DNA of 64,000 nt. Source: Ruegeria sp. Alg231-54. Lineage in GTDB: Bacteria; Pseudomonadota; Alphaproteobacteria; Rhodobacterales; Rhodobacteraceae. The position numbers were made by a program, and so were the translations under genes. The stretch spans positions 568,445 to 632,444 of the forward strand of contig NZ_FREZ01000001.1 in NCBI RefSeq assembly GCF_900143525.1, in the 5' to 3' direction. Of the stretch, positions 53,288 to 63,012 are shown piece by piece (the stretch's first letter is position 1; the number at the start of each line of letters is the position of its first letter). The notes under the pieces are model-generated. The model was not told the DNA's origin, did not search any database, and worked only from the letters and a program-made list of their open reading frames with translations.

Positions 53288-56200
53288 ATGTTCTCAGCTC
53301 TGTTCATTAGCCGGCCCAAGCTGGCTCTAGTTATTTCGCTTGTCCTTACGATCATGGGCGGCATCGGCTATTTGGTTCTGCCGGTCGCTCAGTTCCCGGA
53401 CATTACGCCACCGGTGGTCAGCGTGACAACTACCTACACTGGCGCCAACGCCGAAACCGTGGAAAACACCGTCGCCGCCCCGATCGAGGCGCAGGTCAAC
53501 GGTGTGGACGACATGATTTACATGACGTCGACCTCGGCAGATAACGGATCCTATTCGCTCAACGTCACGTTCGAAGTGGGCACTGATCCGGATATCGCAT
53601 CGGTCAACGTGCAGAACCGCGTGGCTCAGGCAATGTCGTCCCTGCCTGCCGAAGTGACCTCATCTGGTGTGGTCACTCAAAAAGCATCCACCAACATGCT
53701 GTTGCTGGTGACGCTGACCTCGCCGAATGAGACATACGACAGTGTTTTTCTGTCCAACTATGCCTCGATCAACCTGAAAGACGCGCTAGCGCGTGTTCAG
53801 GGTGTGGGTAAAGCCGACGTTCTGACCAATCTTGAATACGCCATGCGGATCTGGATGGACCCGGATCAGATGGCTGCTTTGTCCATCACTCCGGGTGACG
53901 TGATTAATGCAATTCGGGAACAAAACGTCGAAGTTTCGGCCGGTTCCATCGGCGCTCCTCCGGTCCCGGAAGGGCAGACTTTTCAATACACGATCAAAAC
54001 CAAGGGCCGCCTGACCTCGGCCGCAGAGTTCGGCGACATTGTCATCCGAACCGGAGATGCGGGCTCAATCGTACGGGTCAAGGACATCGCGCGGGTCGAG
54101 TTGGGTGCAGAATATTATGCGGCTTCGGGCTATTTCGACAGTGTCCCGGCCACGGTGATCGGCATTTACCAGGCACCCGGCGCGAACGCGCTGGCCGTGT
54201 CGGACCGAGTCGAGGCCGAGCTTGAGCGGTTGTCCCGAACCTTCCCGACGGATGTGGAATACGCCGTACCTTTCAACACCACGGACTTTGTCAATCAGTC
54301 GCTGAATGACGTGGTCACGACCCTGATCCTGACCTTCATCCTTGTGATCTCGGTCGTGTTTGTCTTCCTTGGAAGCTGGCGCGCGACGATCATTCCGGCG
54401 GTTGCGATCCCCGTGTCGTTGATCGGGACATTCGCGTTCTTGCTGCTTTTCGGTATGTCGCTGAACACGATCTCTTTGTTCGCGCTGGTGCTGGCCATCG
54501 GGATCGTTGTGGATGACGCGATCGTTGTGGTCGAAAACGTCGAACGGATTATCGCCGACGAAGGGCTTCCACCGGCTGAGGCAACGCGCAAGGCCATGGG
54601 GCAGATCACCGGTCCGGTGATTGCAACCACGCTGGTTCTGTTGGCGGTGTTCGTACCAGTCACCTTTATGCCCGGCATCTCGGGACGGCTTTATTCGCAG
54701 TTCGCTGTGACAATCTCGACCGCTGTGGTGATCTCGTCAATCAACGCGTTGACACTGTCGCCTGCGTTGTGCGGTCTGGTGTTGCAAGCACGGTCCGGCC
54801 CGCCAAAAGGGCTGTTGGCGGTGTTCGAAAACTTCATCGGTAGCGTTCGCAGTGGCTATGTCGCCATCGTACGCAAATTGCTGATCCTGCCGATCATCGG
54901 TCTGGGCATCATCGTTGCGCTGGCCATGGGCACAGGCACGATCATGTCCAACACTTCGAGTGGTTTCCTTCCGCTGGAAGACAACGGATATCTGTTCGTG
55001 GATGTGCAACTGCCAGACGCCGCAACGTTGGAACGGACCGAAACGGTCACTGCACGTGTCGACACACAGATCCAACAGATCCCCGGCGTCGCAAGCACAG
55101 TTCTGATCAACGGCTTCTCGATCCTGAACGGCACGACGACAAACGGTGCCGCGATCTTTGTGAACCTCGACAACTGGGATGAACGGAAAGAGGATGACCT
55201 GAGCGCTGATGCAATCCTGCAGAAAGTTCTGGCGATTGCCTATGGTGAAACTGCCGCATCGATAATCGCGTTCAACCCACCACCCATTCAAGGTCTGGGC
55301 AACTCGGCAGGCGTGGAGATGGAGGTGCAGCAGACCGGAGGCGGCACGCCTCAGGACCTGGCGTCTGCAGTTGGTTCATTCGTCTATTCGGCCAACCAAC
55401 GACCGGAAATCGGGCAGGCCTACACCACATTCCGGGCCAACGTTCCTCAGTTGTTCGTGGATCTGGATCGAGAAAAGGCCAAGACACTGCAAGTCTCGGT
55501 GGCTGAGGTGTTCCAGACGATGCAGGCGCAGTTGGGGTCCTACTATGTGAACGACTTCAACCTGTTCGGGCGCGTGTATCGCGTGATGATTCAGGCCGAC
55601 GGTTCGTATCGCGATAATGTCGACGATATCTCGAACCTGTATGTGCGCTCGACCAAGGGTGAGATGGTGCCTCTGGGTACGCTCATTGATGTCGAAAACG
55701 TACTGGGTCCGGTCCTGCTGAAACGTCACAACCTGTTCCGTTCGGCGACCGTAACGGCGGTTCCGGCGCCTGGGTTATCCACTGGTGACGCGATCAATGT
55801 CATGACCGAGGAGTCCACGACTGCCTTGCCCCCGGGCTATGCCTTTGAATGGACCGGGACCGCGCAGCAGCAATTGGCGACCGGTGGTCTGGTTGTGATC
55901 ATCCTCGGTCTGGCGATCCTGTTCGGATACCTTTTCCTTGTGGGGCAATACGAGAGTTGGACCTTGCCTGTGTCGATCCTGCTATCGGTGATCGTCGCTT
56001 TGTTCGGGGCGGTGGCGGCCGTGGCTATCGTGGGAAGCGACATCAACCTCTATACGCAGATCGGGATGATCATGCTTGTGGGGTTGGCCTCGAAGAACGG
56101 TATTCTGATCGTTGAATTCGCGATGGAACAACGCGCCAACGGGTTGTCGGTCAAAGACGCCGCAGCAGAGGCCGCCTTTCAGCGTTTCCGCGCGGTGATG

Positions 56201-56425
56201 ATGACCGCCCTGTCCTTCCTGTTGGGTGTTGTGCCGCTTCTGGCCGCCAGTGGCGCGGGTGCTGCCAGCCAGAAAGCCATCGGTGTCGCCGTGTTCGGCG
56301 GGATGCTGGCAGCTACTCTGGTCGGCGTGATCCTAGTGCCGGTCCTTTACGCTCTGCTGCAGGGGATGCGGGAATGGATCAAGGGAACCAAAGACGATCC
56401 GGGCCCATCAGAAGAGGCCGCGTGA
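53288..56425 (+). CDS. RND multidrug efflux pump (AcrB/HAE1 type)
   Basis: A 1045-residue proton-driven trimeric inner-membrane transporter. Twelve helices and two large periplasmic loops are evident; helix 1 is [19 protein letters not shown], and the proton-relay aspartates are in helix 4 ([20 protein letters not shown]). Q/G-rich loops and the [17 protein letters not shown] segment of helix 10 are typical. GGGAG precedes the ATG. The pair lacks an outer-membrane channel gene, and the terminator at 56437 closes the operon. Candidate TolC-like partner lies at 61444. No TetR-type regulator is next to it, so control is not apparent. Confidence 0.95.
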   Translation: MFSALFISRPKLALVISLVLTIMGGIGYLVLPVAQFPDITPPVVSVTTTYTGANAETVENTVAAPIEAQVNGVDDMIYMTSTSADNGSYSLNVTFEVGTDPDIASVNVQNRVAQAMSSLPAEVTSSGVVTQKASTNMLLLVTLTSPNETYDSVFLSNYASINLKDALARVQGVGKADVLTNLEYAMRIWMDPDQMAALSITPGDVINAIREQNVEVSAGSIGAPPVPEGQTFQYTIKTKGRLTSAAEFGDIVIRTGDAGSIVRVKDIARVELGAEYYAASGYFDSVPATVIGIYQAPGANALAVSDRVEAELERLSRTFPTDVEYAVPFNTTDFVNQSLNDVVTTLILTFILVISVVFVFLGSWRATIIPAVAIPVSLIGTFAFLLLFGMSLNTISLFALVLAIGIVVDDAIVVVENVERIIADEGLPPAEATRKAMGQITGPVIATTLVLLAVFVPVTFMPGISGRLYSQFAVTISTAVVISSINALTLSPALCGLVLQARSGPPKGLLAVFENFIGSVRSGYVAIVRKLLILPIIGLGIIVALAMGTGTIMSNTSSGFLPLEDNGYLFVDVQLPDAATLERTETVTARVDTQIQQIPGVASTVLINGFSILNGTTTNGAAIFVNLDNWDERKEDDLSADAILQKVLAIAYGETAASIIAFNPPPIQGLGNSAGVEMEVQQTGGGTPQDLASAVGSFVYSANQRPEIGQAYTTFRANVPQLFVDLDREKAKTLQVSVAEVFQTMQAQLGSYYVNDFNLFGRVYRVMIQADGSYRDNVDDISNLYVRSTKGEMVPLGTLIDVENVLGPVLLKRHNLFRSATVTAVPAPGLSTGDAINVMTEESTTALPPGYAFEWTGTAQQQLATGGLVVIILGLAILFGYLFLVGQYESWTLPVSILLSVIVALFGAVAAVAIVGSDINLYTQIGMIMLVGLASKNGILIVEFAMEQRANGLSVKDAAAEAAFQRFRAVMMTALSFLLGVVPLLAASGAGAASQKAIGVAVFGGMLAATLVGVILVPVLYALLQGMREWIKGTKDDPGPSEEAA

Positions 56426-56436
56426 TCCAAAACAAC

Positions 56437-56471
56437 AGCCCCGCCAAACTGGCGGGGCTTTTTACTTTTTT
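56437..56471 (+). terminator. Terminator of the RND operon
   Basis: AGCCCCGCC (56437-56445), loop AAACT, GGCGGGGCT (56451-56459), then TTTTTACTTTTTT. It lies between the convergent pump and glpD genes. Confidence 0.95.
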
Positions 56472-56473
56472 GG

Positions 56474-58066
56474 TCAGGCGTTCACTGCGACGGGTTTGGC
56501 TTTGCGATCCATCCAGCCTTGAATACCAGCGATCTGCTCGGCACTTAACCGCAGACCCATCTTGTTTCTGCGCCAGACAACATCTTCGGCCGTGCGCGCA
56601 TATTCCTTATCCATCAGCCACGCCAGTTCCCGCGCGGTTAGCGTTGCACCGAAGTCATCGCCCAGATCCGATACGGACTTGGCGTCGCCCAAAATTGTCT
56701 TGGCCTCAGTGCCATAGGCGCGAACCAGACGTTGCGCCCGGACACGGTCCAGAAACGGGTAGTCGGCCAACAGTGCCTCGACCAAATCCGGTACGCCACC
56801 AACTGGGAAATCGCCGCCCGGAAGCGAAACGCCTGCAGTCCAGGGGCCGGGAAAATCGGGGAAGTGCTCGGACACTTTGTCCATCGCACTCTCGGCGAGG
56901 CGCCGATAGGTGGTGATCTTGCCACCAAAGACATTCAGCACAGGCGCCCCACCCTGCGCGTCAACTTTCAGCGTATAATCCCGCGTCGCCGCGGTGGCGC
57001 TGCTGGCCCCGTCGTCATACAACGGACGCACACCAGAATAGGTCCACACGATGTCGTCGCGCGTAACCGGTTTTTGGAAATACTTCGAGGCAAACGCGCA
57101 CAGATAGTCCTGCTCAGTCTCCGTACAGATCGGGGGCTCTGCCGGGTCTGGGTGATCCTGGTCCGTTGTGCCAATCAGCGTAAAATCGCGCTCATAGGGT
57201 ATGGCGAAAATGATGCGCCCGTCTTCACCCTGAAAGAAATAGCATTTGTCGTGATCATAGAGCTTAGGCGTCACGATATGGCTGCCGCGCACCAGCCGCA
57301 CACCTTCACGAGAGTTGATGTGGATCTTGGTCTGGATGATGTCCCCAACCCAGGGGCCACCCGCGTTGATCAGCATTTTGGCCTGCACCACCCGCGTTTC
57401 GCCGCTCTGCTTATCGCGCATAGTGATCTCCCACAGATCATCAACACGTTTGGCCGCCAGAACTTCGGTCCGTACCAGAATATTCGCCCCACGTGCCTCA
57501 GCATCGCGGGCATTCAGCACCACCAACCGGGAATCCTCGATCCAGCAATCGGAATATTCGTAGGCTGTGTGGAACTTGTCCTGCAGCGGCCCGCCTTCCG
57601 GTGCGCTTTGCAAATCCAGTGAGCTTGTCCCCGGCAGGATTTTGCGCCCACCCAGATTGTCATACATGAACAGGCCCAGACGGATCAGCCACGCCGGGCG
57701 CCGTCCCTTCATCCAAGGCATTACGGTGCTGAGAAGTCGCGAGGTCGGCGTTTCAGAATCAAACCGCATATCCTTGTGATACGGCAATACAAACCGCATC
57801 GGCCAGCTGATATGCGGCATCGCCCGCAGTAGTGTTTCACGCTCGATCAACGCCTCGCGCACCAGACGGAATTCGAAATACTCCAGATACCGCAAGCCGC
57901 CATGAAACAGCTTGGTCGAGGCCGATGACGTCGCCGAAGCAAGATCGTTCATCTCGGCCAATGTCACGGACAATCCGCGCCCGGCCGCATCGCGCGCTAT
58001 TCCGCACCCGTTAATCCCACCACCAATGATGAAAAGGTCCGTGACCTTGTCCGTGTGCCGTTCCAT
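56474..58066 (-). CDS. glpD: Aerobic glycerol-3-phosphate dehydrogenase
   Basis: A 530-residue membrane-associated FAD enzyme oxidising glycerol 3-phosphate to DHAP with quinone as acceptor. The Rossmann loop is LFIIGGGINGCGIARDAAGR; the segments SATSSASTKLFHGGLRYLEY and LIGTTDQDHPDPAEPP are typical GlpD features, and a C-terminal helical domain follows. The start is ATG 58066, which fits MERHTDKVTDL; the longer open frame to 58297 spans the divergent promoter region and should not be used. It is divergent from glpR, its probable repressor. Confidence 0.95.
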   Translation of the reverse strand: MERHTDKVTDLFIIGGGINGCGIARDAAGRGLSVTLAEMNDLASATSSASTKLFHGGLRYLEYFEFRLVREALIERETLLRAMPHISWPMRFVLPYHKDMRFDSETPTSRLLSTVMPWMKGRRPAWLIRLGLFMYDNLGGRKILPGTSSLDLQSAPEGGPLQDKFHTAYEYSDCWIEDSRLVVLNARDAEARGANILVRTEVLAAKRVDDLWEITMRDKQSGETRVVQAKMLINAGGPWVGDIIQTKIHINSREGVRLVRGSHIVTPKLYDHDKCYFFQGEDGRIIFAIPYERDFTLIGTTDQDHPDPAEPPICTETEQDYLCAFASKYFQKPVTRDDIVWTYSGVRPLYDDGASSATAATRDYTLKVDAQGGAPVLNVFGGKITTYRRLAESAMDKVSEHFPDFPGPWTAGVSLPGGDFPVGGVPDLVEALLADYPFLDRVRAQRLVRAYGTEAKTILGDAKSVSDLGDDFGATLTARELAWLMDKEYARTAEDVVWRRNKMGLRLSAEQIAGIQGWMDRKAKPVAVNA

Positions 58067-58259
58067 GTCCGGATGATTCTCTTTGTTGGAAAAACCGGGC
58101 TCATTAACCCGATGAACGCGCGTTTCGTCAACGTTTACTTTCGTTTTTTTTCGTTTTATCACCACAAATCGAAGCGTTTCAAAAGTGTGGCCAAACAGAT
58201 CTCTTGGAAACCCTTCGAAATTAGAACAAAAACGAACCCACACCGTTTCGGAGCCGACC
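58067..58259. promoter_or_regulatory. Divergent glpD/glpR promoter region with TTTCGTTTT repeats
   Basis: In the 193-base gap, TTTCGTTTT appears at 58139-58147 and 58149-58157, ten bases apart, one helical turn. A TTTCG lies at 58123-58127 and an inverted AAACGAA at 58230-58236. DeoR-type GlpR repressors commonly bind short repeats like these (inference). GGAG at 58250-58253 is the glpR ribosome site. Confidence 0.6.
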
Positions 58260-59021
58260 ATGTCCCTTTCCTTTCGCCAGTCAGACATCCTGAACATCGC
58301 CAGACAGGATGGCCGTGTGATGGTGGATGACCTAGCCGCTCAGTTCGGGGTCACGGTTCAGACCATACGCCGCGACTTGTCTGAGCTGGCGGATCTGGGG
58401 AAGCTGGACCGGGTTCATGGCGGGGCCGTAATTCGCTCGGGCGTTTCCAATATTGGCTATGAGGATCGCCGCGCCCTGAACGATGAGGCCAAAGCGCGTA
58501 TTGCGTCGGCCTGCGCCCGAGACATCCCGGACGGCGCGTCGGTTTTCATGAACATCGGTACCTCGACCGAGGCGGTTGCGCGCCAATTGGTGAACCACAA
58601 AAACCTGATGGTTGTCACAAACAACATGAATGTCGCCAATATTCTGGCCGAGAACACCGATTGCGAAATCGTCGTTGCTGGCGGTGTCCTGCGCAGATCG
58701 GATGGCGGGTTGGTCGGCAATCTGACGGTCGCAACCATCCGGCACTTCAAGTTCGACTATGCGGTCATCGGCTGCTCGGCACTAGATGCCGATGGCGACC
58801 TATTGGATTTTGACTTTCAAGAGGTCCAAGTGAGCCAGACGATCCTGGCCCAGACACGGCGCACCTTTCTTGTGGCCGATCATTCAAAGTTTCAGCGTGC
58901 AGCCCCCGCGCGTATCACCTCATTGGCTGAGATCGACACGTTCTACACCGACCGGCCTCTGACGGACCGCCTAAGCAAGAGGTGTCAGGCGTGGAAGACC
59001 GACCTTCGCGTGTGCCAATGA
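58260..59021 (+). CDS. glpR: DeoR-family glycerol-3-phosphate regulon repressor
   Basis: A 253-residue transcription factor. The N-terminal DeoR winged helix is FRQSDILNIARQDGRVMVDD, then LAAQFGVTVQTIRRDLSELA with the recognition helix and LDRVHGGAV. The C-terminal effector domain is a phosphosugar-isomerase-like fold (NIGTSTEAVARQLVNHKNLM, and VIGCSALDADGDLLDFDFQE), which senses glycerol 3-phosphate in GlpR. Start at ATG 58260 behind GGAG. It shares a promoter region with glpD, so negative control of glpD and itself is likely. Confidence 0.93.
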   Translation: MSLSFRQSDILNIARQDGRVMVDDLAAQFGVTVQTIRRDLSELADLGKLDRVHGGAVIRSGVSNIGYEDRRALNDEAKARIASACARDIPDGASVFMNIGTSTEAVARQLVNHKNLMVVTNNMNVANILAENTDCEIVVAGGVLRRSDGGLVGNLTVATIRHFKFDYAVIGCSALDADGDLLDFDFQEVQVSQTILAQTRRTFLVADHSKFQRAAPARITSLAEIDTFYTDRPLTDRLSKRCQAWKTDLRVCQ

Positions 59022-59136
59022 CCCCCTAAGTAGTTCTCCTAAAAGGTGAACTGGGTAAGAGTTTTCTTGCCAGACCTCCCAGTGCCTGACAGTATCGCGA
59101 TATTGCGGTCGTTGCACGGAAGGGGAGAACCGGGCC

Positions 59137-59292
59137 ATGATAGCGCTTTTATTCGCGTTACTTACAGCCACCATGGGGCTGAATTATTTTCGACAAACAA
59201 CGGCAGCCAATGCTCTATTTTTCTTCACGCTGGCGTTGAGTGTGTACTGGCTGAAATTCCACGCCACCAGCCAACTGACAATTCAGTTGTAG
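59137..59292 (+). CDS. DUF5993-type small membrane protein, 51 residues
   Basis: ATG 59137 opens a 51-residue frame with two short membrane stretches (IALLFALLTATMGLNYF and ANALFFFTLALSVYWL). A ribosome site GGGGAG lies nine bases upstream. It matches my recollection of DUF5993, small membrane proteins found next to DsbB-like genes, but the function is unknown. It ends six bases before the DsbB-like ATG, so the two are co-transcribed. It falls in the shadow of a longer open frame that I reject. Confidence 0.75.
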   Translation: MIALLFALLTATMGLNYFRQTTAANALFFFTLALSVYWLKFHATSQLTIQL

Positions 59293-59298
59293 GGGGCG

Positions 59299-59871
59299 AT
59301 GATGACACCAGAATTGTCCCGAACCCTGAACTCCATAGGCATGCTGGCCGTCAGTCTAGTGCTGCTTTTGGCCTTTGTTTACCAACTGACGCTTTACGAG
59401 CTGCCCTGTCCACTTTGCCTGCTGCAACGCGTTGGCTTTGTCGCCGTGGGCGTTGGGCTGGGCTTGAACCTGCTATACGGCGCGCGGCCGCAGCACTATG
59501 CGTTGATGTTAATCGCAGCGCTTTATGGCGGCAGCGTATCGGTGCGCCAGATCCTACTGCATATCGTTCCCGGCACGGGTCATTACGGCTCGCCCGTGTT
59601 GGGGCTGCACTACTACACTTGGGCCGCCATTTGCTTTTTCCTGATCCTGTTGGGCACCGCGGTTATGCTGCTGTTTGATCGCCAATACGCTGACGACACT
59701 TCGGATCAGCCTCGTTTCGGTGGAAGCACCTTGGCCAAAACTGCCTTCTTCATCATGCTTGGTCTGGCTGTTCTGAATGCCGGTTCGACACTGCTTGAAT
59801 GTGGTCCTGGCATTTGCGCCGACCCGCCAACCAGCTACAAAGTGATTGACGAACTGGGCTCCAACAACTGA
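59299..59871 (+). CDS. DsbB-like quinone-linked disulfide-forming protein (variant cysteines)
   Basis: A 190-residue inner-membrane protein of the DsbB family, which reoxidises periplasmic DsbA with quinone. The first pair is C37-x-x-C40 (LPCPLCLLQR), after helix one. The second pair usual in the TM3-TM4 loop is absent: that loop (about 93-108, HIVPGTGHYGSPVLGL) has no cysteine. Instead C168 and C173 (ECGPGICADPP) occur after a fifth helix at the C terminus; with five helices that end is periplasmic too, so a relocated pair is plausible. The start is ATG 59299 behind AGGGGGCG. No dsbA gene is next to it. Confidence 0.85.
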   Translation: MMTPELSRTLNSIGMLAVSLVLLLAFVYQLTLYELPCPLCLLQRVGFVAVGVGLGLNLLYGARPQHYALMLIAALYGGSVSVRQILLHIVPGTGHYGSPVLGLHYYTWAAICFFLILLGTAVMLLFDRQYADDTSDQPRFGGSTLAKTAFFIMLGLAVLNAGSTLLECGPGICADPPTSYKVIDELGSNN

Positions 59872-59905
59872 GGATGGGATAACCTTCCCGAACAGAGGCA
59901 CAAAC

Positions 59906-60268
59906 ATGGGGTTACTTGGGCAGCCACTGGGCTATTACGACTACCTGACATTTGTTGCGTTGATTTTGCTACTGGCCGCCGTCATGGCGCTGTTTCTATT
60001 CGTGATGGGACTACCGGGCCGCATCGCGATCAAACGCAATCACCCCCATGCCGAGGCTATAAAGATCATGGGCTGGATGGGGTTTCTCGCCATCGTGCCT
60101 TGGGTCCATGCATTCATTTGGGCGTTCCACGATGGAACGGTGGTCGATATCCGCCGCATGCCCGCTGATGAGCGTGAGGCGGTTCGCAAAGAAATCAAGC
60201 GCTTGGGTGGTGAGTTGACGGAAGAATACCGCGACCCGCTGGATCCGGAAGAGACGCAAAAGAGCTAA
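59906..60268 (+). CDS. DUF3302 (YiaW-like) inner-membrane protein
   Basis: A 120-residue protein with two membrane helices (YDYLTFVALILLLAAVMALF and GWMGFLAIVPWVHAFIWAF) and a polar C terminus (KEIKRLGGELTEEYRDPLD). This fits DUF3302/YiaW, which in E. coli is next to an HlyD-type gene (yiaV). The same partner follows here by 21 bases. The function is unknown; a helper of the HlyD-based transport system is inferred from context. Start is ATG 59906, supported by family length; the longer frame from 59846 overlaps dsbB. Confidence 0.85.
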   Translation: MGLLGQPLGYYDYLTFVALILLLAAVMALFLFVMGLPGRIAIKRNHPHAEAIKIMGWMGFLAIVPWVHAFIWAFHDGTVVDIRRMPADEREAVRKEIKRLGGELTEEYRDPLDPEETQKS

Positions 60269-60289
60269 CGCCAAAGGAAACTACAAAAT

Positions 60290-61435
60290 ATGTTTGTCGC
60301 CCTCGGCATTACGCTTTTCTACATCATTTTTGTCTGGCTTATCTTCTTCAAGTTCCAGTGGCTGAAGTTCAACATCATGTGGGGCATCGTATCCTTCTGG
60401 GTCGGTGCGCACCTGCTGTTGATCTTTCTTGTCGCCCTTCGGTTTTTCCAGCCGTTCTCTATCGACAGCCACGTGGTCCGCTCAACCATCCAGATCGTCC
60501 CACGGCTGACCGAACCGACGATATTGACTGAGGTACTGGTCGAGCCAAATACCGAAGTCACAAAGGGCGATCCCCTGTATCGGTTCGACGACACTGTGTT
60601 CGCGCTTGAGGTTGAGGAAGCCACAGCGCAACTGGTCGCGGCCGAGCAGAACGCCAAGATCCTTGAACAGGACGTCATTGCCGCAGGGGAAGCCATTGAG
60701 CGTGCCAACGCTCAACTTGCCTACGCACAGACGCAGCAAGCCCGATACGAAAATCTTGTACCCGCAGGTGGTGCGCGGCAGGACGAGCTAGATCGCTGGA
60801 ACGAACAGGTGACTGAGGATCAGGCTCAGGTCAAAGAGGCCACGGCAAATCTGGAAAAGGCTCAGCTTGCGCTAGATTCCCAGATTGACGGCGTGAACAC
60901 CGGCATCCTTCAGGCACAGGCGCAATTAGACAAGGCCCAGTATTTTCTGGACAACACAACAATCTACGCCCCCGAAGACGGCATGATCGTGTCCCAACAG
61001 GCGCGTCCCGGTCTGGTCGTCGGCGATATCCGTCTGGGCGCTATTGCCAGTTTTGTCACCAAAGATAACCCTTATATTCTTGCGACCTACCGACAACAGA
61101 ACCTGAAATTTGTCGAGGTTGGCCAACCCGTTGAAGTTGCTCTTGATCTGTATCCGGGTGAAATCCTGACCGGCAAGGTCGAGGCAATCTGGTGGGCAAC
61201 CCGACAAGGTCAGTACTTGCCGTCTGGCCGCCTGCCGGGGTTTGAGCTGCCAAAACTGCCCGGACGCATTGCCGTGCAAATCTCGGTCGATATCCCGGAC
61301 GGGCACACCTTCCCTGCCGGTGGTCACGCGGCCGTGGCGATTTATACCGGTCAAGGCAAAAGCTTTGAGTTTCTGCGACGGATCAACATTCGTCTCTATT
61401 CCTTCGCCAACTTCATTCGACCATTGGATATCTAA
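60290..61435 (+). CDS. HlyD-family adaptor (YiaV-like)
   Basis: A 381-residue membrane-fusion protein. Two N-terminal helices (ITLFYIIFVWLIFFKFQW and NIMWGIVSFWVGAHLLLIFL) anchor it; a lipoyl domain, a coiled coil (about 100-205, Gln/Ala/Glu-rich, EVEEATAQLVAAEQNAKILE) and a beta-barrel with APEDGMIVSQQARPGLVVGD follow. AAAGGAAAC precedes the ATG. It follows DUF3302 by 21 bases and precedes an outer-membrane channel gene. No inner-membrane pump is in the operon, an unusual gap shared with E. coli yiaV-yiaW. Confidence 0.9.
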   Translation: MFVALGITLFYIIFVWLIFFKFQWLKFNIMWGIVSFWVGAHLLLIFLVALRFFQPFSIDSHVVRSTIQIVPRLTEPTILTEVLVEPNTEVTKGDPLYRFDDTVFALEVEEATAQLVAAEQNAKILEQDVIAAGEAIERANAQLAYAQTQQARYENLVPAGGARQDELDRWNEQVTEDQAQVKEATANLEKAQLALDSQIDGVNTGILQAQAQLDKAQYFLDNTTIYAPEDGMIVSQQARPGLVVGDIRLGAIASFVTKDNPYILATYRQQNLKFVEVGQPVEVALDLYPGEILTGKVEAIWWATRQGQYLPSGRLPGFELPKLPGRIAVQISVDIPDGHTFPAGGHAAVAIYTGQGKSFEFLRRINIRLYSFANFIRPLDI

Positions 61436-61443
61436 GGACGCAA

Positions 61444-63009
61444 ATGATGACCCCGGCCAGACTTTACCGCCGACTGATGGGTACAGCCCTATGCGCCGCC
61501 CTTCTAGTCGGTTGTGCGCCAGTTGGCCCGGACTTCGTGCGCCCGAACTCTCCGGTCGTGAAGCAGTGGATTGAGGTCAACACCCCAAGCGCAGTCCAAA
61601 GCGGCCTGACCTCGCGCAGTGCGCCTGTGGTGAAATGGTGGGAGACGTTCAACGACCCCACTCTCAACAAACTGATAGCCGAAGCCTATGCCCAGAACCT
61701 TGATCTGCAGGTTGCCGGTGCTCGCGTTCTGCAGGCACGCGCGCAGTTGGGCATTGCGTTTGGCGAGCTGTATCCGCAATCACAGGCCATCGGCGCATCC
61801 ATTGAACGCCGTCAGGTCAGCGACAACCTCGGACCGATTTCCGATATCCGCCGGATCATCCCGCTGGACACCGAGTTTTCGACCTCGCAAGTCGGGTTTG
61901 ATGCTCAATGGGAATTGGACGTCTGGGGCCAGCAACGTCGGGGCGTTCAGGCCGCGCGATCCAATCTGGCGCTCCAAGTGGCCAATTATGATGATGCGCT
62001 TGTCACGCTGACCGGCGATGTCGCGGCGCTTTATGTCAACATTCGTGCCTTGCAGGAGTCGCTGGCCGTGGCGCGTGACAACATCCAGTTGCAACAGGAA
62101 TCTGCCGATCTGACCCAACTGCGGTTTGACAATGGCGTAACAACCGAGCTGGACGTGCAGGAATCCACGGCCTTGCTGAATAATACCAAGGCCTTGGTGC
62201 CAGAGATTGAAAGTGATCTTCAACAGGCCAAAAATGCTTTGGCCGTGCTGCTGGGAACCACCCCTTCCCGCATGACCAGCCTACTAGGCAATTCCGGGCG
62301 GATCCCCTCTGCACGTACGAATGTGTCCGTTGGCGTCCCCGCCGAACTTCTGCGCCGCCGTCCGGACGTTCGCGCGGCAGAGTTGGCAGCAGCCACGCAA
62401 TCAGCGCAGGTCGGGATCGCTTTGGCCGACCTTTATCCGCAATTCATCCTGTCAGGTGCAATTGGCCTGCAGGCCTCGGGCGGGCAGGATTTGTTTTCAG
62501 CAGGCAGCACCACCGGGCTCGCGAATGCCGGAGTGGTCTGGAACGTGCTCAACTATGGCCGGATCAAAAACAACGTCCGCGCACAAGATGCGGCCTATCA
62601 GGCGTTGATCGCCAATTACCAGAACACCGTCCTGACCGCCTATTCCGAGGTTGAAAGCGCGATGGTGGCTTATGCCCAGTCACGCAAGCAAGTTGGCTTC
62701 TATGAAAAAAGCGTCGCGGCGTCGCGCAAAGCGGCTGATATCGCCATCGACCAGTACCGGGACGGTATCGCAAGCTATTCGCGTATCCTGAACACCCAAA
62801 CAGCCCTGCTGCGGTCTCAGGCTAATTTGATTCAGGCCCGCCAGCAGGTTTCCAGCAATCTGGTTGCGGTTTACAAGGGATTGGGAGGCGGCTGGCAGAT
62901 CCGGCAGAACCAAGAATTCCTGCCAGAAACCGTTCTGGCCGAAATGGCATATCGCACGGATTGGGGCGATCTGCTGGAGAAAACCCCGACCCGCGCCAGT
63001 CTGAACTGA
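61444..63009 (+). CDS. Outer-membrane efflux channel lipoprotein (OprM/NodT type)
   Basis: A 521-residue TolC-type channel. A lipoprotein signal ends in LLVGCAPVGPDF, with C24 as the lipidated residue. Two repeated OEP halves follow with VARDNIQLQQESADLTQLRF and TAYSEVESAMVAYAQSRKQV, giving the coiled alpha-barrel. RRRPDVRAAELAAATQSAQV is typical of the NodT family. It follows the HlyD gene by eight bases, and may serve as exit duct for it or for the RND pair at 52118-56425. Its stop lies four bases before the convergent mprF end. Confidence 0.92.
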   Translation: MMTPARLYRRLMGTALCAALLVGCAPVGPDFVRPNSPVVKQWIEVNTPSAVQSGLTSRSAPVVKWWETFNDPTLNKLIAEAYAQNLDLQVAGARVLQARAQLGIAFGELYPQSQAIGASIERRQVSDNLGPISDIRRIIPLDTEFSTSQVGFDAQWELDVWGQQRRGVQAARSNLALQVANYDDALVTLTGDVAALYVNIRALQESLAVARDNIQLQQESADLTQLRFDNGVTTELDVQESTALLNNTKALVPEIESDLQQAKNALAVLLGTTPSRMTSLLGNSGRIPSARTNVSVGVPAELLRRRPDVRAAELAAATQSAQVGIALADLYPQFILSGAIGLQASGGQDLFSAGSTTGLANAGVVWNVLNYGRIKNNVRAQDAAYQALIANYQNTVLTAYSEVESAMVAYAQSRKQVGFYEKSVAASRKAADIAIDQYRDGIASYSRILNTQTALLRSQANLIQARQQVSSNLVAVYKGLGGGWQIRQNQEFLPETVLAEMAYRTDWGDLLEKTPTRASLN

Positions 63010-63012
63010 GTG

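Noticed and set aside
58067..58297. N-terminal extension of glpD to 58297
   Set aside because: It would read through the divergent promoter region and into glpR; the residues do not fit GlpD.
59046..59678. A 210-residue plus-strand frame across the small DUF5993 and DsbB-like genes
   Set aside because: It is out of frame with both supported genes, and its protein shows no membrane or motif character of its own.
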